64,000 nt of DNA from Setoptus koraiensis (GCA_048013815.1 CM106585.1:10974001-11038000), one strand, 5' to 3'. Counted from the first letter of the stretch, positions 37,333 through 50,105 are shown. Notes: generated by a model not told the origin, from the sequence alone. Translations and numbers: made by a program.

Positions 37333-37423
37333 GTGAACGATACGCGAAACATGCGCATATTTCGCATACCGTTCACATCATCGCATACATATAATATATA
37401 TATAATATAATATATTATGCGAT
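37333..37423. repeat. Two adjacent inverted repeats
   Basis: A 17 bp pair with two mismatches (GTGAACGATACGCGAAA at 37333-37349 and its complement at 37360-37376) is followed by an ATCGCATA / TATGCGAT pair enclosing an AT run up to about 37423. Both use the same CGCATA-type core. Confidence 0.8.
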
Positions 37424-37579
37424 ATGGTGTAGGTGGCGTGATTTTGTTGTTATTTCATTAGTTGCACTTGATGCATGCGCCCGGGGTGCAGGGGCCCCAG
37501 CGCGCCGGCGGCTCACCTGTGCTCAGCTCGTGCCCACCGTTTGTTTGGCCCGTGATGCAGCACTTCTCGCGCTGGCCAC

Positions 37580-37675
37580 CTCAGCGCACCACAACGCACC
37601 ACAACGCACCACAACGCACCTCAGCGCACCTCAGCGCGCCACAACACATTGTAACGCAGCTCAACACGCCGTAAC
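37580..37675. repeat. 10 bp array CACCACAACG-type
   Basis: About nine units of CACCACAACG, CACCTCAGCG and related decamers, decaying toward the 3' end. Confidence 0.85.
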
Positions 37676-38035
37676 AGCGCCCCCTGACACACCTAACATA
37701 CCTGTAATATTATGCAATCTGTAATATACGGCCAGCATTAGCGCCACCTGAGTCCGGTGCGTGGCGCGCGACTGTGTCGGCGTTAGCGCGAGTTACATTA
37801 GCGCGCAGTCGACGACAAGACAAGACGCTCGCTTACAAGACACTACAAACATTAGAAACATTATACAATAACATCTAATGGCCGCGTGAGAGGGGCCAAG
37901 TAAGTCGGGTCCCGGGGGATCCTGCGGGCCCCATCGCACAGATTATGGCTCATCTTGTGTGTGCGCGCGTACCAAATCAGATTAGATGCGCGCACCTAGG
38001 GAGGCGCTCGTCGTCGGCCTCTAGTTGTTGGCGTC

Positions 38036-38040
38036 GCTGT

Positions 38041-38105
<65 letters not shown>

Positions 38106-38109
38106 TTGG
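38036..38109. repeat. (TTGCTG)n microsatellite
   Basis: About eleven TTGCTG hexamer units, flanked by GTTGTT/GCC imperfect units. Confidence 0.95.
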
Positions 38110-38297
38110 CCGTGTCGCTGTTGGCCGTGGCGTCGCTGGCGCGTTGCCCGCTCCCATGCGGGCAACGCGCGCCCCCTCTAAAACGGGCGCCCAATCTTGC
38201 ATAACATGTTGTTGCCGGCGCCACTAAAACGACTCTCCATGGATGAGCAAGCTCTCGCCTGCGCTCACTCGCTAACTTGCTCCCGCCGGCCGCTTCA

Positions 38298-38385
38298 GGT
38301 CTCGCGGCTGCCTCGGGTCTCGCGGCTGCTTTGGATCTCGCCGCTTCCCCGGGTCTCGCGGCGGCCTCAGGTCTCCCGGCTGCGG
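38298..38385. repeat. 18 bp minisatellite, five units
   Basis: Five units of GGTCTCGCGGCTGCCTCG type. The length is a multiple of three, so open frames persist on both strands; I do not regard them as genes. Confidence 0.88.
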
Positions 38386-40061
38386 CCCGGGCGCCAGCGC
38401 GACACTGTAACACGTTCCCCTGCGCGCCCCATTTCGGCGAGCTCGAGGGGACGGCCTAATGCAATTGCATGCACACTCTCGGCCAGACAATGGCGCACGG
38501 AACGGGCGCCGGTCGCGGGCCGCACGAGCCGCTCGAGTCGCACGACGCGAGCGGCCCGCAATATTGACGATTGCCTATTGTCATTCTAAACTGCGTCGGC
38601 CCGACTCGGCTCGCTCGCTGGCCCGCAACCGCCGGCTAGTTTTGCAGACTTGAGCAGACGGCGGCGCGTTGAGGGGCGCCAAAGTAGCTGCCGTTAGGTT
38701 GGGGCCGCTGGGGCGCGCACGCGGTGCATGCATGGGTGCAATAGTACAATGGGCCTCAATGGAGACAAAAACATGAACATAATAGATGTAGACGAGCCAG
38801 CCGCGTCGTCTTGTCGCTGGTGCATTTCAATTATTTTAATAGCACCGGGCCGGGCGGCCGCCAAGACGACAGGTGACAGTGACAATGGCCTCTGCTCTGT
38901 TATTTTATTACGTTTTATTTCAATATCTGTCTGGCTGGCGCCCTTGTCGTTGCCGTTGTGGCGCTGTCGGCCTGTCGTTGGCGGCTCGGTGTTGTGAGGG
39001 GCGACATTAAATTAGCACACCAGCGGAGACCGCAGTTTATAGTCGTTTAGCCATAGTCCGGTTGACCGGGCTAATGAGCGCGTTTAGCGGGCTCGGGTGC
39101 GGCGGGCTCGGGCGCAGCTCGCCGGCGACAACCCGTTGGCTGGCTGCGCGAGCGAGCCAGCCAGCCAGCCAACGGGCGCATTTGGCATTTATCCGGTCTA
39201 GTTGTGTCGCCGGTCGCCAGGCCAGTGGTGCAGTCGGCAGCCGCAAGTCGGCACTCTGAGCCAGTCTGATACCTCTGGGCGCCCGCGCCCGGCCCACGCA
39301 AGCGACTATTAAGTGGGGCTCAGCTCGCCGGCGCAAATTTAAATCCAATTGTGCAATTGTCCAACAAACACAAATAATTCGAGCGAAATTGTTGGCGGGG
39401 CGCTCATTTGGGCCAGCCAGCCAGCCAGCCTCGTCGCGCGTTTTAAGTGAACTGGCTGAGCGCGCCACAAACCGGGGGCCCCAGTTTTGCCGACAATGCG
39501 AATGCGTTTTGCTTGTCAGCCAACAGCTAAAAGCAGCGCCGCCGGCGGGGGGCTTAAAATGATGATGATCCCCATGGCTAAGTGGCACGGCCGACCAATG
39601 GGGCCAATCGCGAGCCAGTTTTGCACGAGCTGGCTCGCTGCTGTGCGCCTGGCTGACACCCAGGGGATAGTGGGGCCCGCTCACCTGGCTCACGCTGGCT
39701 CAGTCATTCGATTTGTTAGTGGCGAACAGTTTGCACGGCGGGCGCGCACAAAATTCAAAATCTAAATATCTCATTTTACACTCAGCTGTCAATGTTCGTC
39801 ATTTAGCGACTTGCGTCACAGCCTATTAACCCGGCTAATAATTCCCGGCTATTGTTGGCGTTATTGTCGCTGGCTGGCTGTTGTCGTCGGCGTGGGCGTT
39901 GTTGTTGCCGCCGCCGTTGCTGTTGTCGTTGTTGCCGTCGCCGTTGTAGTTGTTGTTGGCGGTGGCGGTAGTTGTAGATGTTGTGAATACGCTAATACAC
40001 TTGTGAGGGCACTAATATAGTTGCGAGCTCACCAGTATATAGAGCCCCACTCCTGCGACCC

Positions 40062-40122
<61 letters not shown>
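40062..40122. repeat. (CA)n microsatellite
   Basis: About 30 uninterrupted CA units. Confidence 0.95.
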
Positions 40123-40124
<2 letters not shown>

Positions 40125-40448
40125 TAGATATACCTGGCCGATATATCGGGTGCAGACTAGACACAAGCATGTCGTGGCTGTGTTATGTAATCGGCAACCG
40201 ATCATTTGAAAGTTGCCCGATATTTATACGTGTCGTCGTCGCGCAACCGTTACTGTTTATTGCATCTGTCATTGTTTGAGCTCGAGCAGCGGTGCTCAAC
40301 GGCGACAACAGCGAAATCGGGCAACAACCAACAACAACCGGCGACAACCAACAACAACCGGGCGACAACCGGCGACTCACACCAGAAACGGTGCAGCGGC
40401 GAGGTGCATTACGTCATCCGCGGGCCGCTCGCTGCGTTTGGCTCGTCC

Positions 40449-40529
40449 TTTTAGTCCTATTAGTGCTATTAGTCATATTAGTGCCACTGGAGCTATCGGT
40501 GCTATTAGTGCCATTAGTGCCATTACGGC
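40449..40529. repeat. 9 bp array
   Basis: About nine units related to GTGCTATTA / GTGCCATTA. Confidence 0.8.
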
Positions 40530-42272
40530 TGCAAGCCTCAGCTACCGCTGATAGATGGGCCCAGATGAGTGCGGCGCCGGCCCGGCCCGCCGGGGCACAC
40601 TCGAGCGGCATGCCTAAGCGGGCGGCGTGCCTGGGCGGGCAATGCGCCTAAATTGGCCAATAAGTCTAATTGTCGCTGGCCCGGTCACTTGTGCCTCTGT
40701 TTACTGTTGGTGTCGGTTGGTATCCGCTGGTATCCGCTGGTATCCGTGCAGTTTTATCGGTGCGCTGCCACTCATCCGGCCCTCTCATATCCTCTCAGTG
40801 CGAGGGCCTCGCAAATATGTGGCACACAGTCTATATATAGTGGTCGACATGCTGCGTTGAGTGGTTATTCACGCCAATTAGGACAGTGTCGATGGTCCAT
40901 GAGAGAGTTCATTGTTTCGCCGGCTGCCTCGGTCGCTAGGGTCGCAGTGGTCGCAAAAGTCGCTACAGTCGCAAGGGTCGCCACAGTCGCTGTGCCCAAA
41001 GAATCCCCAAAGGATGCCCAAAAAAATCGCCACTTGGAGCATGTTTCGCTGGCCTCGTTCGCGAGCTTGATGGGCACGCGGGTTCGGGTATGGCGCGAGG
41101 TGTGATCGATAGTTGCCGAGTTGCACACACCGGTGGCGCCGCGCAGCCAACAAAGTATAGCGAGCATACATAGTATGATAAGACACTAATAAGATCAGAC
41201 GACGAGATTTAGCCCGATCGCTTGTTTGTGTTTGACCTATGCACGGCCCCTCAAATATAGGCAACACACACAACTAATGACAGCCGGTGGTGTGTCGCTT
41301 TTGCGGGGGCCCAAACGCTGAGCGGGGCCCCGCCGATCGCAAGATGGGATCGCTCAATTTCGGGCCCACTGACAGCTAACGTGGTGTATTCACGGATAAA
41401 TACGCATAGATACGGTTAAACAATGGGGCCCCCGGTGCATGACCATATCGAGTGGGCTAGTTAGTGCTAGTTAGTGCTAGTTAGTGCGGCTAGGGTGCCG
41501 CCACTGCCGCCGCCGTGAGGTGAGCCCAATATAATATATAATGTGCGACTATCCGATCCGTCTGGCTATCCGATTATGCGGCTGCTCGCTTATTTGGGCG
41601 CAGTGTCACGAGTGTCCACATTGATTAGTGCGAGCCATTCATTAGTGGGCCGGCTGAAGGGCCCTCGTAAATCTACTTCATGCGAACTGGTGGCCAAAAG
41701 TGGCGGCCAGCATAGTTCGGGGGCCCGCCAGAAGTGTCGCCCCTGGCGCGCTAATTGAATACGAAATAGGCCGGCTTGTAGTTTTCGACTGGGCGCTGAC
41801 CTCAGCGCCAGAATTACATACGCGCGCGTACACATTATGATTATACTTAAATCAAATAAGGCACAAGTTGACAAGTTTGTGTCATTTGAAAAAGTAACAT
41901 AAATTGTTGTTACTGTACGCTGTGTGCAGTAACAACAAACGAGATATAAGCTTCTTATCTCATTGTGCCCAATCTAAAACAAGATTAATAATCTCATATA
42001 GACGGTGTGCAAACGCGAGCAGGGGGCCCCCGCCTTTATAGGTAAGCCCGCACACGGGCAGCCCCAAAACAAGCTGCCATTTTGCTGTCTTGACGTCGGT
42101 GAGCCGACTGGCCGCGTGTCGTACATCACCGGACATATGGCGATTATAATCTGTGTGACAGTTATGGCACAATAAATGGCAAGTTATGGCCAGCGCCAAG
42201 TCATAAGTGAGATATGCGATAATTACTGCGATGGCAGCATCTCGCGCGGTTGCCCTTGTTGCGTCAACAACA

Positions 42273-42307
<35 letters not shown>

Positions 42308-44351
42308 ATCAACAACAACAGCGACAGCAGCAGCGTCAGACTGCAAGACAATGCTACTTGGGGCCGAAATGTGCAAACGTCGTATCGCAACATAACGGCG
42401 ATATGTATATCCAATTATCGAGCGGCGTTGTTGTTGCCATCGCGCCGCTAATTGACAGTTATCAGTTGTGGGCCCCGGGGGCGACTCACGTCGCGTTACA
42501 GGGCAAATTATTGCAACATAGATAATGATTGCTCCATCTTGGCATTGGCGGCTCGGTATTTGTGGCGCATCGCCAGTCACATCAGTTCCATTTGTTGCGA
42601 CAGCAATAAGCCAACAATAAAATTCGCCGCCCAAGCAGCCATTATAAAGTCAACATTATAAAACAAATGAAATGCCAGAAATCGCAAAAATGTGTCGGGC
42701 CCACTGACACATTCTCCCAGCGGCTTTTTGGGCAAAAGCTGCTTTCGGGCGGCTCTCGGGCGGCTCTCGGGCTGGTCCCGCGAAAAGAATGAATTATTCA
42801 TTGCTCGGCGAGCACACTGTAGCGATCACAATGGCCATCGAAACCGCATTCCATTAGTATGGAGATTATACACTATGTAGTGGTCATTTAAATTGCTTTC
42901 TAACACACCCCATCCAACTGGACAAGTGATGATGCCTCAATCACTCTCTGATTTGCCCCAGTTGGTTCAGCAGCAAATTCATTAGCCAACGCGGCTGGCT
43001 GCTCATTGAAGGAGATCGCTCTCTCATTATGTTAAATGGGTAGGCATTAGTTATTCGGTCGCTATATAATTCAGATACAATGTCCTTGGCCGGATCACTG
43101 TCGCATTGATCAAACTTGCACTGATCAGGCGAGAGTTAAGTTGCCCTAGGTTACCTTGTCAAGTTGACGAAGGCCGTGCTACTGATAATGGTGACACTTT
43201 TATAAATGATTGATTGATTGTTGTCGCAAGTTGTCAGCAACTTGGCGGCTAGTCCATTCACCATTGATCGCGCCTCCTGGTCTCATGATTCACATCAGGC
43301 GTGATCAATGGACCAAGCGATCAATTTACTCTTATCAGTTCGCATTCACGCCAGCTAACTTATTAGCTAACTCAACAACAATTGCATAGTAAATTGCATA
43401 ATAAAGAATAAGATAATAAATAAATAAGCGATAAATTGAGAGTCGCAGTTTGGGCCGGAAAATAAAGTGAAAATTTCATGTACGCGTTCGAAATAACTTT
43501 TGCATGTCCCAGCGCTATTCATCGATGAACAATTGATGTTCACACGAGAATAGCATCATTGGATATTGATTCTTTTAGTATGGCTGTCTCTGCTAGCGCA
43601 ACTATCACCATTAAGCATACTTTGTTTTAGCCGGGTCACTCGAAATCACTATAAGGTCGAAAGAGGACTCGAAACGTAACTGTCACCGAGGTGCGCAATT
43701 ACCACACTCTCAACACACAAGTCCCCGGCAGTGACACTCAGAATACACCGACAAGAGTCTTCTTGAAGTCTCCTGTGTACCAGCACCGAGAAAAAGCTAA
43801 TCTCGTTCCCAACGAAAGATCGAGATTTTTCTTCAATTATTCAAGTATTTTCTGCAATCGAACCGCCTGTCTGGATTCACAACTGTCGTTTCAGCATCCG
43901 CGGATGATGCGTTTGATTGGTTGATCATGTGTGGGTAAATCGACGTATTTCGACGGTATTTCAGGGGTATTGCAAGGGTAATGAAGGGTGTTCACTGGCA
44001 ATTTTTTGATCATTTGATGCTTGAGCGATGTTTTTTGGGCCCAGTTGTGATGCCTGCCAGTGCAAATATCATTGTATCATATCATTTTCAAAAATACAGC
44101 AATGGAAAGACCAGAGAGGGTCGTGGCTCATGAATTATAAACCGGAAACAGATATAAACCAGATTCTTTGGTTCTCTACAACGAAGCCGTATTTTTGAAA
44201 ACGAAGACACGAAATAAAAACATCCGGAATTGGACAACCCCTTGCTGCTAACAGTACGGGTGCTGACCAGAAAATTGAGCATGAAAATATATTCGAGAGA
44301 AAAAACGATATTTTCTGCTGACAATAGCTCGAAAATGTTCAAGCCCTGTTT

Positions 44352-44357
44352 TTATTC
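44352..44357 (-). terminator. Polyadenylation signal, secreted family copy A
   Basis: AATAAA on the minus strand, 105 bp past the stop. The surrounding minus-strand ATGA-ATAAAAA context recurs behind copies B (52531-52536) and C (58396-58401), which supports function. Confidence 0.65.
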
Positions 44358-44461
44358 ATATCATATCATGCGATTCATATGAATAAAAGGTCCATTCCAT
44401 CCTTTTCCTCGCTTATAGAATTTTCATCTACGCTCAACCGAACCTTTCTTGAACCAGATTT

Positions 44462-45487
44462 TTATTTCTCTCGCTGGGCTCTTTCTGGCTGGAATCCGCA
44501 ATCAAGTTTCTCGCTAATACACCAGATTTTGTCAGAAGTTTCAAATTTCTTTGGTTCTAATTCCTTGTTTAGCTCGTCACTGAGCACTTCGTTCGACAAG
44601 CTTTCAGGTACTGCACTGCTTGGAGAACAATTTAGTGCTTTTAAACCTTGGCAGTATTGGACAGCTTTGAGCCACTGACTGACTATTGGGCTGGTCCTCA
44701 ATTTATTGTCTGTAACATCGTCATCATCTCCGGCTCTAAAACCATAGAAAAATAATCTCATAATGGGATGGATTGAGTTTTGCGCATAACTATCAATCAA
44801 TTGGCAAGATCGCTTAACATTCACAAACTGTTCAGCCATTTCTTGGCTATCCAAACTATGGGATTTAGCACCAGATTTAGACAACAGATCGCTCGCTATA
44901 ACGATGTCCTCTGGTAGATCGACTTCGGATGGATCGACTTCGATTAATTTGCTAATGATTTGGTCATTTTCTACAGTATCCAAGCTCTGTTTGACGGCCT
45001 CGTCAGATTGCTCTGCCTCCTCTAGTTTCTCCTCTAGGTTTTGCTTGCAGGTTAAAATAATTTGACCATATAGGAATGCTGTGAATTTTAATAATCCATG
45101 ATCACGGTTCTGTTGAACGGATCGAGATTGCTTGCCATTTATGCGTTTGTTAAATTGCACCAATTCCTCGATGATATCTGATCCGCACACAGAATGTGTT
45201 GCTCTAACGTCTTCAACTAATTCGTTCAGAGCTCTCACATCTCCGACACCGTCAAAACTGTTCAAACAGTTGTTGATGAGCTCAGTAGTGGGCTTGCTAC
45301 CTAGCCCCGGTGTCTCTTCCATCTCTCTTGCCAATTCTCTGACCTCCAACAGTGATTCGACCTCATCGACTCTTTCCAAGCAAAGTTCCTCCGACGACGT
45401 CCATAGTTCCCCGGCTAAACTGCCGGGCAGGAAACCGCCAACGACGCCTACGATCAGTAAAAAAGACAATACTTGTTGCACTGACAT
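44462..45487 (-). CDS. Secreted protein of unknown family, copy A
   Basis: 341 aa, single exon. I do not recognise the family. A signal peptide is evident (MSVQQVLSFLLIVGVVGG..., cleavage probably near residue 26), followed by the shared LWTSS block. Cys at 36, 74, 101, 147, 228 and 279 are conserved in copies B and C and probably form disulfides. Shared blocks are HSVC, HGLLKF...GQIILTCK, EKLEEAEQSDEAVKQS, VEND, RSCQLIDSYAQNSIHP and DNKL..SPIV..WLKAVQYC. Most of the protein is predicted helical and acidic; I see no transmembrane segment after the signal peptide. The C-terminal ~60 residues are not conserved and add three more Cys. Promoter, coding region and polyadenylation signal are duplicated together with the paralogues. 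The role is unknown; an extracellular helical disulfide-bonded protein is the most I can infer. Confidence 0.88.
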   Translation of the reverse strand: MSVQQVLSFLLIVGVVGGFLPGSLAGELWTSSEELCLERVDEVESLLEVRELAREMEETPGLGSKPTTELINNCLNSFDGVGDVRALNELVEDVRATHSVCGSDIIEELVQFNKRINGKQSRSVQQNRDHGLLKFTAFLYGQIILTCKQNLEEKLEEAEQSDEAVKQSLDTVENDQIISKLIEVDPSEVDLPEDIVIASDLLSKSGAKSHSLDSQEMAEQFVNVKRSCQLIDSYAQNSIHPIMRLFFYGFRAGDDDDVTDNKLRTSPIVSQWLKAVQYCQGLKALNCSPSSAVPESLSNEVLSDELNKELEPKKFETSDKIWCISEKLDCGFQPERAQREK

Positions 45488-45589
45488 CTTGATTTGAATT
45501 TTTATTCGGGGATTATAGAAGACTGTAGTCTGTTAAGTCGTGCAAGTCTCACTGCTCATTGACTGTTATCGGACTACCGGTGATCTCAT

Positions 45590-45603
45590 CCCTATTTATA
45601 CGA
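45590..45603 (-). promoter_or_regulatory. TATA box of copy A
   Basis: On the minus strand this reads TCGTATAAATAGGG, a canonical TATA box about 105 bp before the ATG. The same 14-mer occurs upstream of copy B and is disrupted upstream of copy C. Confidence 0.75.
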
Positions 45604-45990
45604 GATAAAAAAATGTTTGCTCAAACAATCTACGTAGAAAAATTCTGTTTTTAGAATGCTATATTATCATCTGATGAATATGAGTAGAGTGAGTAGCAAC
45701 ATTCCAAACATTTTTGAAAATTTTTATCCCAAAAATACTTATTCTGGCTGGAACAACCATTGAAAATTTCTCTTGTTGAACAGTTTCTATCACCAGTGAC
45801 ACACGAAAACACGAAAATTGCCGACCAAAAAACATTTCGGAGAGTTGTTTTTCAAAAATGAAATGTTTTCGCCCCTTTGTCTGACATTTGGCTTGACATT
45901 TACCTGGATGACGTTTTTCAACATTTGTCAATATTTTGCTGTGTATTTTGAGCTGCAGTTGCAACTGTGACGTTGATGGCAGACAATAGT

Positions 45991-46350
45991 CGGAACTACG
46001 CAACCATACCTTATTTTCGAAAATAGAAGGCAGAAAATGGAAGCAACACAGTTGGACTGCCTTTCAATTTATTGTCTGTAACATTCCCGGTGTCGCCGGC
46101 CTTGGTACCTTTGTAAGCTCAGCTCACAACCGGAAGTCCTCTGTATCCAAGGAATGATCGTCCAGTTTACGGACCTTGGTTGTTCAAACGAAGAAAAACT
46201 GGTTTCTCGCACGCATGGGCTTAGCCTACAGAGATTTCTAGGCCGGAGACACCGGGAATGTTACAGACAATAAATTGAAAGGCAGTTCAATTGTGGTGCT
46301 TCCATTTTCTGCCTTCTATTTCCGAAAATAAGGTATGGTTGCGTAATTCC
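45991..46350. repeat. 110 bp inverted repeat containing a fragment of the secreted family
   Basis: Left arm 45991-46101 and right arm 46241-46350 are reverse complements with only a handful of differences; the spacer is 139 bp. Read on the plus strand, the right arm encodes GDTGNVTDNKLKGSS, matching the conserved DNKL block of copies A-C (for example GDTGDAADNKL in B), so the arms include a coding-region fragment. The spacer also has weak similarity to the adjoining coding part. It is a fragment, not a gene. Confidence 0.88.
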
Positions 46351-46825
46351 GAATTGCTGCTAAATACTATCCGACGCTGCGAGGCAGCGGATTTAGCATC
46401 ATCAGCGATTATTAGCGTCATTACTATCCCTAGCAAGTTGTGAGCATAGTTGCCTGCGCTGTCCAGTGGCGGCGCTCGTCAATTGATAATTGATAATCAA
46501 TAATTGATTAATGAAGCAAGTCAAGTTTGCAAGCCAATTTCATTTGTTTGTATCGACAGAGGCTTTCGATGGTAGCCGGCCCCTCGGCGGTTTGAGCAAA
46601 CAGGCCCCAAATGTGCCCCCGCAATGAAAAACAAAGCGGGTCTTGCCAGAGGGTCTTTGTTTTAGTTTGTTTTGCTTTGCTGCATTATGCATGTCAGGTG
46701 CATCGAGCTCATTGCACTTGATATTTGCATGTTGTGCAGTTGTCACGTGAAACAAACAAAAAATGAGCGCGTTGCAATTGGACACTGGCCGCCCGACATT
46801 CAATATTGTTATTTACTCGAGTCAA

Positions 46826-46838
46826 CATCGCCAACAGC

Positions 46839-46871
<33 letters not shown>

Positions 46872-46895
46872 AATAATAACAACAACAACAACAAC
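46826..46895. repeat. (CAA)n microsatellite
   Basis: About 23 CAA units, with a short AAT interruption. Confidence 0.92.
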
Positions 46896-47700
46896 AGCGG
46901 CAGCAGCAGCAACTAATACGTGCCACGTAACACGCAATACGTAATATTGTGCATTACGCAACACGGCTCATATTGCATAGTGGCGTATGAGTGCACTTGA
47001 GTGAATGGTCATTGTTCTATTGAAATCAACCGGACAAATAATGGTATTTCTGTGGCCACACACACACACACACACACAAAGCCAACTTATATTACACGAT
47101 GGCTACTTTTTGGTAAATGACCATTGTTAGTTGTAAGTAGTTGCAGCTGATGTTGTTGTTGTTGTTGTTGTGTCTATTCATCATTAGCTGGCAACAAGCG
47201 CAAGTATATAAGTGGCTCCCATTGTCTTCTACCTGTCCTGTCCGCGACAACGGACACCACCGCACACAGACAGCATACGGCACCAACTCTCTGCCGCTGT
47301 CACTTATACCCAGATATACCCATATGGCACCGATATGGAACCCAACGGGGTTATATTAACGCTTATAACGGCATATCCGCATGTAACAACAGTCGAAACT
47401 TGACCAGCGTCGCATAATGGCCGCTGATGGAATGCTTGTACATGCCAAATAGGGCAGATATGGATCAGGTATGGCTACCTGTATACGAGTGCTGTATGTG
47501 ATATATGCGCTATGTGTTATGTGTGATATATGCGCTATGTGTGATATACGGATACATACATATGAAACATGTATGCACCGGGCCGGCAGGTAAGCCGCTT
47601 ACTCGCTGGCCAAGACAGTCGAGTTGCCGGCGACAAGCGTCCACTTGGCTTTTGCACAGAACAAAGAACCGGCTTGCCCGTGTGTCACCATATGGAGCTT

Positions 47701-47752
47701 ACCTGGTCATCTGGTCATCTGGTCACCTGGTCACCTGGTTGGCTGGTCACCT
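47701..47752. repeat. 9 bp array CTGGTCACC-type
   Basis: About six units of CTGGTCATC / CTGGTCACC. Confidence 0.85.
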
Positions 47753-49012
47753 GTCGTGCTTTTTGTGTGTGTGTGTGCCTTCCCCTTTCCCCTTTCGCGT
47801 TTTCTCGACTCGTCTCTTCTATTGGCTCGTTGGTGCGTTGCATCATGTCACTACAGTCACCAAGCCAAGTCATGCCAAGCCACGCATTTGGCGAGCTTAC
47901 CGTAACGGTTGTCGCGTTGCTGCCGTTGCTGTGGCCGTGACTGCCCAGTGGCCACTCAATAATGTCTGTGGCCATCAACTTGACCACTGCACTGCTGCTA
48001 TTTGTGTGCACAGTGTGACTGCTGCGCCATTCGATTGCCGGGCACTCACCGCGCCGCGTTCAGTTATGGCCAGTTCAGTTACCGCCGCGTTCAGTGGTGA
48101 GCGGGCGCGGACGCGGGCCCGCTACCGATACCGCACCCGCGCCACTGGTCACCATTGCAAATAGATAATAATCTCTCTCTCTCTCCGTGTTGCATCACTC
48201 ACATAGCCAGTAGTGTGCTGCGGCATACATAGTATACATAATATGCAACGTAATATCCGCCGCTGCCGCTGTTTGTGTGAGCGGACTCCAGCGGCGGCCG
48301 TGCATATGTTTACCTGGCGCGTGTTGTTGCCGGCCGCGTCCATTAGCGGCCGGCAGCAATTCGGCCGCGTTTGTCAACTATGTCGCTTTGGCCAGTGGGT
48401 GCACAGGGCAAAATTGTTGTTGGCTTCGGTCGTCCAAAATCAATTACGTCGCCAGCAGCGCCAACAACAACAACGACAGCGACAGCAGCAACGACAACAG
48501 CGACAACAACAGCTACAACAACCATGGCAGCAGCAGCAACAGCGACAAAAACAACAACAGCAACAGCAGCGACAAGCTCGGTGACATTGGCCGGCACGGG
48601 GCGCCGTTTGCGCCATATGCCGGTCAGACAAGCAAACAAACAAACACACTCGGGCTGTGTTTGCGGTGCACTCGACGACACGGCCGCCAACCGGGACAAG
48701 ATCCCGTTGACTTTGGCCAACGGGTCGCTTGGCCGCGACACACAGGTAGCTGGCGCCACTGTGCTGGTACTGTACCAAAATACCTGTGCAAACCAGAGTC
48801 TGCTTACCAGACTCTGGACATAAAGCGGACATGAAGCGCAAAATATAATTTGCGCAATATATAATTTGATTGTGTGTACGTACAATAAAATGCGAATTTG
48901 CGGCCGGAAGGCAGCAAATCAATATCTCGTCGTCGTTGCCACTAACAGCCAGCGGGTACATAGCGACTATTTATTTATATATGTCACATACATAAACATA
49001 CATGTTTATATG

Positions 49013-49112
49013 TATATACGGTATATACGGTATATGCGGTACATGCGGTATATGCGGTATATGCGGTATATACGGTATATGCGGTATATACGGTATATGC
49101 GGTATATACGAT
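49013..49112. repeat. 9 bp array TATATGCGG-type, about eleven units
   Basis: Units TATATACGG and TATATGCGG interleave with one TACATGCGG. The length is a multiple of three, so it gives long open frames of RYM/IYG repeats that are not a gene. Confidence 0.92.
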
Positions 49113-50021
49113 ATATATATGATGGCCGCTACGCGGCGCTATTATAATTACGAATTGCGAGCGCCAGCGCCAACTGGCTGGATACGGCTAATATATAATA
49201 TAATAATATAATTAGTACTCATTCCATGTATGCTAATGACTCACTTGATACGATACCGACTGGCCGCATATCGAGCCCATATCACAACAAGACGCGCGGG
49301 CCGGCTGGCCCGATAATAGCGCCATGCGTAATGTAGGTAGGGCGCCCATTGTCGGCCGGCAGGTCGGCCGAGTCACAGTAATAATGAGAAATGCCCCATG
49401 TGTGCATGCATATAGCATACACCAGCGGCCCGGCATGCAACCATAAACAGCAACTGGCCAAGAGAAGGGGTATTTTCGCGAAAGCTAGGGTACGCCCGAC
49501 AGCGGCACCGGCCGATCGGTCACACGATCGGCAGCGGCCCGCACACACACACACCAAGCAGCGCATGTTTGAGTGACCAGTGGCCAGTAATTATAATGAC
49601 CAACTGATAGAGGCCATATAAATGAGTTAGTAGCTTATTTGATTGCGTAATAGATGGGCTTGGCGCGCAGTGCGGCGGCCACCGTTGGTTGCAGTGGCGA
49701 GGGCAGCGGCCAATGTTGGCGTCGTTAATGCTGTCGGCTGCAGTGACAATTCGCGCAAATTGCGCAACCACCCACTTTGCTGGCCTCGTTGCATAACTGG
49801 CCCCACTGGCTAGCCGTTGCCGGCCCGCTGCCACCGGCTAACTGGGCTAACCCATTGTGAGGGGCACGCGTTTTAACGCGTGCTATCTGTTGAGTGAATA
49901 GTGTGCCAAAGTTTGTTTGTTTGCGCGCTCTTTCGAGCGGCTCCTTCGCGACCTTGAGTCGCGGCCTCAAGTTGCGCCCAACTCAAGGTAGTGTACACCT
50001 ACACCTACACCTACACACTTA

Positions 50022-50023
<2 letters not shown>

Positions 50024-50105
<82 letters not shown>

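Larger units (their letters stand above)
30317..44090. other. Gene desert with tandem arrays, GC-rich from ~34 kb
   Basis: About 13.8 kb with no frame I accept as coding. The long open frames, for example on the minus strand at 39037-39693 and 41960-42634, have Arg/Ala/Gly/Cys-rich random-like composition or come from repeats. It holds the tandem arrays and hairpins listed separately, many GGGCCC palindromes, and long CA and CTG/TTG runs. Regulatory or non-coding RNA content cannot be excluded from sequence alone. Confidence 0.55.

Noticed and set aside
39037-39693. 218-codon minus-strand open frame
   Set aside because: Arg/Ala/Trp/Ser-rich composition, open frames on the opposite strand as well, no domain and no splice context; typical of GC-rich non-coding sequence.
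43691-43924. 77-codon frame ending in FQHPRMMRLIG
   Set aside because: It begins at GTG, not ATG, and has no neighbouring exon or family similarity. It could be a fragment but cannot be supported.
47505-48885. Overlapping 120-220 codon frames on both strands
   Set aside because: They are driven by CAG/CAA and GTC repeats and read open in several frames at once; no conserved-looking segment.
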